From assembly GCF_022539665.2 (NCBI RefSeq), contig NC_081334.1, forward strand, positions 806,001 through 870,000: a stretch of DNA of 64,000 nt, given 5' to 3'. The stretch's first letter is position 1. Each line of letters begins with the position of its first letter. The translations under genes were made by a program, and so were the position numbers. Under the pieces are notes generated by a model, which was given only the letters and a program-made list of their open reading frames with translations, made no database searches and was not told the origin of the DNA. Source of the DNA: Daphnia carinata (Eukaryota > Arthropoda > Branchiopoda > Diplostraca > Daphniidae). Positions 54,930 through 64,000 of this stretch are shown here, one piece after another.

Positions 54930-55183
54930 AAGTGCTATACGGCAGAAAAAACGTGGATAAAAACTGCATTCGCATCCTCAGCTTTGTACGTTGGGCAGCA
55001 CTAGCACAACTTCCAATACTCGATTTCGTTCTTTGAAAGCATTTTAAGTTAATTTCGCAACAACATAACGTTAAAAAAAGTTTTGATTTGGAATTTAGTG
55101 TTTTAATTACACGTTATTCAATGATTAAGAGCATTAAAAAAATAGGTGCAATATTGTTTTTTTAACGAAAACGACGTTCATAC

Positions 55184-56160
55184 GTAGGGGAGACCGGGGC
55201 TAAACCGGACGGGGGCTAAACCAACCATTTGATTTTTTTTGTTCAATTTTGATTGAAAAATTCTGAAATTTTTACACAACATTATTAAGGCAATTCCTCA
55301 CCTTTGGACAAAATTTCAAACTGTTGTCTAAAAAAATGAACGAAATAGGATGAATGACCGGTTTTTGTATGCTTTTTTTTTCGCTTTGCGTTCGCAGTGT
55401 TTTTCGTCTTGCCGACGCACGGACTAATACACAATTTAGAAAAAATTCTCTGAAATGGGTTTTTCATTTGTGTTTATGATGGTTTTTTTAGAAGAATTTT
55501 CGCTTGTATAGTTTTTGAGTTATCTGGGTTTTACCGCAACACGGCTCTTGGGGGTTACATCGGACAACAAAAAAGGGGTGATACCGGACATGCAACTGGC
55601 AGCTTGTTAGATGCTTGTTTAGTGAATGCCAAATTTATCCATGCTTACATCGGCATGTAGGTTATATAAGAAGAAATTTGGGTTGCTGTTGTCATTCTGA
55701 TTAGTATTATTCTGATTAGTAGGATCTGCCCCTAATTCTGTCACCTAAAAGAACCCGCTCCGGTAGAACAGTGAAAAATGTTCAAAAAATTGCTCTTTAA
55801 GTATTTTCCAATGTCAACTGTTTGGAGAACAATATATTTTCTTAATGTAAACGCCAGTACAATGTTTTATTCATTTTTAAAAATTATTAGTAGATGTTGT
55901 TTTGATAATAAGTAGACGTGGACGGTTTAACCCACACCCTGTCCGGTTTCACCCCGCACAGTATAAGATGGGTCCATTTTTTTTTAAATTTCAAAATCTA
56001 ATAACATCTTTGCTTATCATCCGGCGATCATGAAAGAATTACAGGACCTAGCTTAGAGTTTGGCGATTCTACTGGCGCAAAAAAATTAAGAAATTCCTAA
56101 CCAGTAAAAAGTTATCGCCTCAGAGCGAATTCCGTCCGGACTAGCCCCGGTCTCCCCTAC
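55184..56160. mobile_element. 977 bp element with 19 bp terminal inverted repeats
   Basis: The left end GTAGGGGAGACCGGGGCTA is matched exactly by its reverse complement at the right end, and the similarity continues as CCGGACGG. If the true ends are GGGGAGACC, a TA dinucleotide flanks both sides as a possible target duplication. Subterminal words (CCGGAC, CTAAACC, GTCCGG) recur inside in both orientations. No transposase ORF is seen, so it is a MITE-like non-autonomous DNA transposon. The superfamily is not assigned. Confidence 0.75.
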
Positions 56161-56278
56161 AGTTCTAGTATAGGGGAATGGTGCATGAGCATATGGCAAT
56201 ATGCCAGGCTATTAACCAACGGTTGAAAAAGGAGGAATGTTACGAAATAAAATATAAAATTGAATAAAACTCATCATT

Positions 56279-56458
56279 TCAGAAAATATCTTGTCTTGTT
56301 TGATGGATTCTGATGTAAGAAAATGTGCCAATCGACCCCATGATGGTAAACACAATAAAAACTAAAAATGCTATAACAGTACCTCTACAATTAACAGAAC
56401 TATCCCTTGTATCAGCAGCTTCGCACTCGTTTGATTGTCTTTTTTTATTTGTTTTCAT
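56279..56458 (-). CDS. Small single-pass membrane ORF, 59 residues
   Basis: The product has a charged N-terminus, then VIAFLVFIVFTIMGSIGTFS, which would span a membrane, and a short basic tail. The open frame continues upstream of the ATG, so it may be the last exon of a larger gene. No family is recognised. Confidence 0.3.
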   Translation of the reverse strand: MKTNKKRQSNECEAADTRDSSVNCRGTVIAFLVFIVFTIMGSIGTFSYIRIHQTRQDIF

Positions 56459-56500
56459 CAGATCACAGTAATGTTTGAACGAAATGATTTGATTTTCCAC

Positions 56501-58775
56501 TTTTTGCCAGGAGCTTGCTCACCACTCCCGCGTCATCTGGTGGTTGGGAACAAACTAAGGGTGAAGTACGGCACCGGATGTAGGAGAAGACGAACAGAAT
56601 ATTCACCTGAAGACAAGATCTCATGTCAACTATTTTAACTCATATTATTGTTGAGGATATCACATCTCGTTCCTGAGGTTGGGAGTGAAAAATCCACTGA
56701 CTGCAATGCAGCAAAAGAAAAACATGGCAGCCATTTTGCTGATCATTGTCGTCATGGGAATTGAAGTAGTTTCTTCCTTCTAGAAAGAAAAAAAAATAGT
56801 TCCAACATAAATAGGATTCTATCACTTGTAGCCAATTGATAGACGAGTGTCATCGTCGTCATGATTGGTACTAAATAGCCGAATTCGAGAACATGAGCAC
56901 AACATCACATTCTAGCTTTTGGTCAACACCGCTGATACTTACATTTAGGAACAGGCTAACTTCCAGCCAATAACATGCTGGTAACACAGTGTCCCAGAAA
57001 TGCTCTTTTTCTCTACTAATGCGACACTTCTTCCCTCGTGTGTGAAGCAAAAAGAAGAAACGTTGAACTTTCATTTAGTCTTCTTAATTTCATGAATATT
57101 TCATTTGTTAAACGGCGTCTAGCAATGATGTAATTAAGAAGCATTTTGCCCAAGTCAAGACACAACAGGTCGTTTAAGTTTTGGCCGAATCATTTCGAAA
57201 GAACAAGCACGAAATCCTTCTAATAATATAATCACTCGATTACGCTGACCGTCCTTCGTTTAACCATCGTTCACGTTGTTTTCCATCGTTGGAAGATTGA
57301 AAGACTTTCGGCAATGATTTCTAATTACAAGAAAAACCACCAAAAAAAGGAGGGGAGAACGAGTTCTTAGAATAAATGCCAGTTAGTTATCCCAAGTCAG
57401 ACGAACAGTAAATAAGTATGCCTCAAAATATGATGTTGTATTTTTTTTTTTTTCGAGATAACTTGCAAACAGAAAGAAGCTGACTATAAACGGAAAAAAA
57501 GGGAAATTGGACTGGAGGGCAATGCTGCTTTAGCGCCAAACCAAATATGGTCGCCATGCTGATTGTTCTGCTGCAAGTCACCAAATGGTGGTGGTACCTT
57601 AAAAAACCCTGCTCTTAAAAAACGAATATTTTATCATTTGAAAACCAAATTTGTAAATGTTCTAGTTCACCTTGACTGGACGAAATGCCAGCGGGATAAT
57701 TTCTATTGTTATGACCCTAACCGTCAGTTCGTCAAACGTGTCCAGAGCAATTGAAGCTGCCATCGAGGGCTTATTTTTTTTTTTTAAACAGATTATTTTT
57801 TGGCACCCGTTAGACAACTCTTTAAAAAAAATGTTCTTTTTGTCATAAAGAAAACTTGACAGAGACACGAGAAAGGAAATCTTTGATGATACAGATAAAA
57901 AAGAACACATCGTCTGAGGGAAAACAAAATGATGCGGGTCAGCGCTCCGCGGTTCGAGAAGGTCCCGAGCTCTTTGATCCACGGTCCGAAGCCGGGCAAG
58001 AAGGGAGAACCTCCCTTTTTCTTCTCATTTGCGTTCATTCTTGCCCTTGCCCTATCATTCGGTTTTTCGAAAGCCAGTAGAAAAACGGAGGAAAGAAAAA
58101 AAAAAGAGAGAAAAACGAAAAGACAGACACAGAGAGAAAAAAAAGAATAAATAGCGAAGAATAAGGGAGATAGTGAAAAACAAGCCGGGGGGGAGGAGGA
58201 GGAGGGAGGATATCAAAAGAAGCATGAAACAGACGAACGCAGAGGGAGGGGGGCGGTTGTTAGGAGAGAGTTGAGTACGTACAAAATAACACCAAACCCC
58301 ACCAGAAGGGAGGAGGGGAGGACCGGGAAAACTCAACAGGCTTACAGCCATGCACAACGTACGATTCCACACCAGTGAGAAAGAACGTCTGGCTGTGAAT
58401 GCATCGAGCCATTGGCATTTGACAGTGAGACGGAGTCACGAGAAGATCTTTCTTTTTTATTGTGGCTAACCCCCCTCCAAAGGATTTACATTTTATGTGA
58501 GAAATATTATCGAAAAAGTGTAATTAAAGAAGATTTACATCATCTTGGTTTTGTGATTGTGTGTGTGTATGTTCTAGTGGTCGTTTTTAATTTAACCAAA
58601 ACGAATGAACTGAAAGCGAAGAAGGCGACTTGAATGTCGCCGTTCGGATACGTATGACGAATCCCAACCGTCGTGGTTTCCTGTTTTCGCCTTGGTTGAA
58701 ATAAAGGCGCTATTGTTTTTTTTCTTTTCGCTGTTACAGCAATAAAAGCACAGAGCTTCCAAAACAAAAAGAAAA
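56501..58775. other. Non-coding region upstream of the receptor-like gene
   Basis: No conserved peptide. A strand-asymmetric purine tract runs from about 58078 to 58325, with (GGA)n and G runs. A CTCF-like CACCAGATGACGC lies inverted near 56531-56545. Confidence 0.4.
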
Positions 58776-61700
58776 ATGCAACGCTCGCGCTTGTTGTTGC
58801 TTTGTGCGATCGTATCGACGCTGTCTGGCACCCTTGCTGGGCCGGTCGATCAACCGAATGCACAACGGGCTCAGTTGTCTTTGCAAACGTCTCATTCATT
58901 TGGATTGTGCAATGATTCACGATGCTCGTGCAATGATTCTTCGCACGGAATGGCCAACGTCATCTGTCAATGCTCACCCCAGGATCAGGTAATGAAACGT
59001 TAATGCCTTGCCTAAACAGCATCTTCCTTAAGGACCCACATTTCAAAAGAAAATGAGACTGGCGAGCAACGTCAGTTTCTGAGAATGTACCGTTTCGAAA
59101 CGATTGATTACGCATAGTTGACGGCTAGCCAAATAGTGCGAAAGACAGGGAAAAGTGCAACCTGAAAGAATGGTAAAGATTGGCAATAAGAATTGAGGGG
59201 AATAGTGGGGTTGATATAGTTAGTGCACTTAATAGTATTCGATTTGATAACTCGAAATTCCATGAATAATGCATGACTGAAAGAGAAACCAAAAGCCATT
59301 TATGTCGGGTGTTACACAAGGCGAACGTGCGTCGTTTAACAGATTTTGTTTAAAACGAAAAATAATTTAGAATGAGACTATTGCGTTTTTCAATAGAAAC
59401 CTTTATCTTCCAATTCATTCACCTGAGCTGGACTCGATAACATCGCACACAAAAAGAGGCATAGAACCGTGTCCGAGATTGACGCGGTCCGTGACGACCC
59501 TTGCTCAACAGTTAACAACCATCAGTGTGAAACGTGTAACACAGAACAGTGGGGTCCACCGATAAAGGAATCAATGGTCGTGCTGAGTTAACTATCAGGT
59601 TGGTCGTCAAGGTCGCCATTTGATTATTCGGAATGGGAAATATAAAGCAATACAACGAGCTCGCAAGATCGTTGCAAAACAATGAGACTCCCAGGGCCCA
59701 CAGGTGACGCCTTTTATGGTGAGGCACAGAAGCTCACGCTTAGCATACAATATTATAGTTGTTGTTTAGGAGCTGTTCTTTTTCATCCCCCAAAAAATTA
59801 ACAACAGTGAAAAGGATAATTTTCTAGTTGCCAAGGCAAACCCTTTCTTTTCAATCAAAAAGTATCATGTTTAACGTAATTTGAGTTATGAATAACGCAC
59901 ATCGGCAGACCAAAGAAAGTAAAAGTCAAGAGTGTTATTGTTTTTATGTTAAAAAAAAAAACAATGAAAGAAAATAGTCAATAAAACATATCAAGTGTTC
60001 TTAGAAGAAAAAGGGAAAAATAAGAAAGGCTATCTGTTGTCGATCGATTTCCGGATTGAATAACATCCGGGGAGAGGTCGTTAGACTAGAATGTTTCTAC
60101 AAACTACATAGACATTCCTGGGCTATTTCTAGTTTCCAAAAAAAATCCAGAATAAAACATTGGGAGAGGGGAGAAAAGCGTGTGTGGGATGTTTAACCAC
60201 GTCTTTGAGCCAAGTTATGCGCGTGACCGATTTACTGTTACCGGAAGTTCTTGAATTTTGAGGTTATCATTGGAATATCATAAATCAATTTCGTTTTTTT
60301 TTTTTTGTGTGAGGTGAAATTCTTGCACCGGCTTTAGAAACAGACAATGCAACCGAAATAAATTAGTGGCTGTCAGTTAAAGAGAAATAAAAAGAAAAGT
60401 TGGGTAATTCAGTCTCGCAAACCAAAAGGCGTTTTCGAGCCCCAACTTATTGCTCTGTCACGAATAGAAGGACGTTCGATCCTATTCGGCGGCTAACACA
60501 GGCATATTATTTTTCCCTCTTTTATAGCCACAAGTTGTACAGAATATTTAATCATCAAAGTTTGAAGGCTATTTCCATGAAGAATTGAATCCAGTGCGTG
60601 ATCGCCTTTTTGGTTGAAAACGTACATCTTATTACTCACGGTTCTACACGAAAAAAAAAAACAAACTAAAAGCTTATGAAGAATTCATTTGTTGGGACGA
60701 TCGCTCATAAATCAAAGCTCATGATAACTCTGTTAGGTGTCAATGGAGATGCACGTATACCCTTATAGAATTTATACGTGCCATGCAACCCAAATCATTT
60801 CATCCATCATCAGATAATCCTTAGACATGAAGCTTTTAAGTCGAAAAAAACTTGTTTCAACAAAGGAAAGAGATTCTTCTTATTTTTTTTTTTTCCTATC
60901 CGAATTCAGTAACCAGCCGGATGAGCACGCCCCAAATTTCTGATTGTAAAAGCTTATACTTTCATATTTCTTAACCCTCCCCCCCCCTCTTAGCCAATGT
61001 AACTTTCTTTGAAACTGTTCAAGACTATAACTACCACACATTTGTTGCTGTTGTCTCTCGTCGCGCTTTTCATGTGCTCACTGATTAGATTACGACCATC
61101 GAAATTCTTTGATACGTTTAACACATCAAGAAACTAGTCTGGTCACTTCATGGATGACGGCTGAAAGTATGGGAAACTCAAAACCCGTTTTGATATCAGG
61201 TTCATTTTGGGCAGCCGGAAATGCAATAGAAATCCCCCTAAAAAATAAAGAAGGAAATGGTTGGCTGATTGAAACAATCACTGTTTTTACTTGATCTTAT
61301 TTGTTCCTTTGCTGGGGGGTTGGATCTAAACAGGAAGCAACGCTAGACATTCATAAGACGTCAGTGCCGCCTAACGTCTCTAGTGTAGTGATCCGAAGTT
61401 GTCGCAGCGTGATCGTTCACGAAGCCGGATTCAAACACTTGAGCCATCTGTCCAACGTGACTGTAGAAGACGTCGGCGAAGTTGTCTTTCATCCAGCATC
61501 GTTCAATCAGACACACGTATGCAAAATATTCAATCCAACTGCCGTGTGTTCAATCCTATTAATTTCCTAATTATTTTTGTACAGGTCGTTAAAGCAGCGA
61601 CTGTGATCATCGGTAGATGTCGCCAATTAACAATCAAAAGCGGTGCTTTTTTGAGCCATCCACTTAAACCCGTCGCCCTTTCATCCTCGCATTGCCATAG

Positions 61701-64000
61701 TGTGCGCATTGAGGAATCCGCATTTTCACGTCTCAGTCGGCTGACGTTGAGCAACGTCCAGTCGTTGCACCTGGCCTCGCTGGCTTTCCGCTTCGCTACC
61801 GCTAGTCCAGTTGATGGAGACCACATCCGATCTGAGATCGTCATTGAACATGCCAACATGACAGGTTCCGTTAGTTTTTTTAAAATTCATTTCCGACATT
61901 TCTTTTTTGCATCAAATTTCAAAATTTTATTTTATTTTGTTTTTACTTTTTTTTTTAGAAATAAAAAGTTTCACATTTCCGTCACCGTTGGACAGACTTG
62001 TGCTGGACAACGTGACCGTGACGGGCCAAATCCAATCGAATGCCACTTCGGCATTACGCATCGTTCAGCTAAGCATCCACGGCTCACGAATCGGTTCGAT
62101 CGCAGGTGGCGCGTTCAGCGAATTCACGCACCTCGATTCGCTCGAAATGCGATACACTTCGATAGGTGACATAGACGAGCGTGCATTTTCATCGGCCGCT
62201 TCGTCGTTTATTATGGAAGTCTGCCAAATAGGACGCATGAATCGAAGTGCCTTGTCTATGCCCGTCGCACGCGTAACCCTACATTCCAATCAAATCAACG
62301 TGCTTTCCACCGGTGCCATTTACCTACGTGAATGGAACGAACTGCTAATCGAAAACAACACCGTGACGCTTGTCGAACGTCACGCGTTCTACAACATCGG
62401 TGAGCCTAAACTTCTCCCGTCTCCGAAAGCCGAACGGGACGTCCGTTTCGTCATACGGTACAACAACTTCCAGCAAGTGGAACAGGGCGCTTTTGTTATC
62501 AGCGCTCAGGTACCCCAACTGAAATTGGAGGCGAATTCTTTCCAGCAAGTGTGCGATTGTCAAATGGCAGGATGGGCCGCTCAACTGACTCAAATCACTC
62601 GCATAGCAGAGACCACAACGTCCGCCTCTTTCATCGAAGACTCTGTTCCTGATGCCCTATGGCTCGGCTCGTCATTGTTCAACAGTAGTTTATGTTGGTT
62701 GGATCAGATAGCCACGGAATGTTTGGACCTGTCCCAACCGCAATTTCTATCCATGAACAATTACACGGAAGAGTTTTGCTCCGACGCACGTGAGACCGAA
62801 CTGAGCCGCTGCGTGGCCACCAGACGTGCACTGCTGGACGTCAGCCGAATAATCGAGTTCGACATTGAAGATGGCAGTGTAACAAAACTAGTTGGCTTCA
62901 GTTCACGACAAGATTTGGTGATGATCATCGTTCTTGGAGCGCTCTCTGCTTGCGTCTTATTGGCCGTCTGCCTGGGCATGGCCATTATCCGCTTTAAGAG
63001 CAAAACACGTCGTCAGAATCGCGGACGTAAAGCTGCGTCGGATGACGAACGAGTCACGTGTTCACCTTTGATTCCCAATGTGGAGAAACAATTGGGAAGC
63101 GGAGTCGTTTCGTCCGGCTCCATTTCACGTCTGTCCGTCAAGGAGTACCGAAATTATTTGGAAGAGCTCGGACCGATTTATTCGGAACCGCTGGATCCTC
63201 CGAATCCAAGCGGATGGCAAGCCTTAGCCAGTCATTCGGTTCCACCGGCCATTCCAACCATGCCTAGCCAATGGACACCGAAAACAACGGCCAAAATCGA
63301 GGACACCGACAGGCAAACGATGGACCGAGGTACGCAGACGAACACGAAAATCCCGGAATCTGTGGATTCATCCGAAAACATGGATGAAGGAGACCCACCG
63401 TCTAGTCTGGCCCTCGAGTTCACTCAGGATGTCATGGCGGCCCTACGAGACAAGATGGAAGTTTCCCCTCTGTACAGCGAAGTCAAAGATTCAGTTGTCA
63501 CGAAGGAAAAAAACATTCCGCCGTCGGAAGGAGGTGATGCGACGCCTGAACTCTACGATCTCATTAGAGTGGTAGATGGCGATCAAAGACCGTCTACGTC
63601 CTCCGCCAAGTCGGAGCATATCTACTGCAAACCGTGGAGCGCTGATCAATCGGAGAGTCGACTTCCATCTGTGGATGACGCAGCATCCATCGAGCTTAAA
63701 ATGGAAGACAAACAGCCATCCGATAGCCAATCAGCTGCTGGGTTAAAGAACGTTCCAGCTTCGAAAAATCAGCCTTTTCATGTGCGTGGATCTGTTCCTA
63801 AATGGCCCCCTCCAGCAAGAGAAGACAAGCTGGCCAACCGAAACAACACTGAACCGAGAATCACATCCGCCTCGTCCATCAAAGATGCCAAACCTCCGCC
63901 TTGGAGAAATTCATCTCGGCCGGCCCCAAAGAAATCACCAACTACGTCGTCTGGCACTCCGGCTGCTTCCGCCAAAACAAAGTCTTCCCCAAACCAATCG
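58776..64000 (+). CDS. Single-pass receptor-like protein with LRR-type ectodomain (5' part, runs off the window)
   Basis: Exons 58776-58988, 61334-61516, 61585-61864 and 61959 to the window edge, all in phase; more than 900 residues and still open at 64000. The signal peptide MQRSRLLLLCAIVSTLSG is followed by a cysteine-rich N-terminal cap (CNDSRCSC...CQC). The ectodomain has degenerate leucine-rich/beta-strand repeats (IEESAFSRLSRLTLSNV, GAFSEFTHLDSLEM). It is closed by an LRRCT-like cap beginning VCDCQMAGW (about residue 423), with later cysteines and N-glycosylation sequons. The TM helix is VMIIVLGALSACVLLAVCLG (about 540-565), then basic residues and a long Ser/Pro-rich cytoplasmic tail with EEYxY-like tyrosines (EYRNYLEELG). 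Intron 1 (58989-61333) is 2.3 kb with no recognised content. The ligand is unknown and no orthologue is named. Confidence 0.7.

Noticed and set aside
57856-58150. 74- and 73-residue plus-strand ORFs
   Set aside because: They overlap in different frames and end in the purine tract; no conserved sequence.
61089-61199. Extra exon of the receptor-like gene (open segment with acceptor and donor)
   Set aside because: In the frame that is open it ends in phase 1, and joining it to the exon at 61334 creates a stop; skipping it gives a clean phase-0 join.

Overview
The window looks like nuclear DNA of a small-genome arthropod, most likely a branchiopod crustacean of the Daphnia type. The genes are split into many exons by very short introns (about 59-75 bp, AT-rich, mostly GT-AG), genes are packed closely on both strands, and the conserved proteins are arthropod-like single-copy genes. 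The species call is an inference; nothing in the sequence names it. Exon borders below were placed by eye from splice signals, reading phase and family conservation, and the reading frames close across every junction in the eight conserved genes. No gene was confirmed by database search.

Layout. 0-21 kb is a dense housekeeping and signalling block: a probable minus-strand 3' gene end (209-539), the meiotic mismatch-repair homologue MSH5 (+), a Ras GTPase (-), the two-kinase-domain ribosomal S6 kinase RSK (+), the APC/C subunit CDC26 (+), arginyltransferase ATE1 (-), peroxisomal/lipid protein TMEM135 (+) and splicing factor SYF2 (-). Ras and RSK, which act in the same Ras-ERK-RSK cascade, lie head to head. 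ATE1 and TMEM135 share a roughly 420 bp divergent promoter region.

21-29.5 kb is an accessory region: exon-like fragments, an inverted broken copy of a TMEM135 intron-exon junction, a 390 bp hAT-type MITE with an 8 bp target-site duplication, a decaying coiled-coil gene with a tandemly duplicated exon pair, and a large inverted repeat (two roughly 500 bp arms, about 98% identical by eye, predicted to be strongly structured). The loop of this repeat carries three tRNA-like modules, and diverged copies of one gene fragment flank it.

29.5-46.5 kb is the FOXO locus (-). It has a forkhead domain split at the FOXO-typical intron position, three Akt-type phosphorylation sites and an acidic activation domain. 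Its introns and flanks are packed with poly(A)/poly(T) runs and microsatellites, and they also hold perfect E-box, CRE and CLEAR-type palindromes. A CTCF-like site lies upstream.

46.5-64 kb holds a divergent DUF1295/steroid-reductase-like membrane protein whose catalytic motif looks eroded, a lineage-specific 593-residue membrane-anchored protein of five repeats, a 977 bp terminal-inverted-repeat element, and the 5' part of a single-pass receptor-like protein with an LRR-type ectodomain that runs off the right edge.
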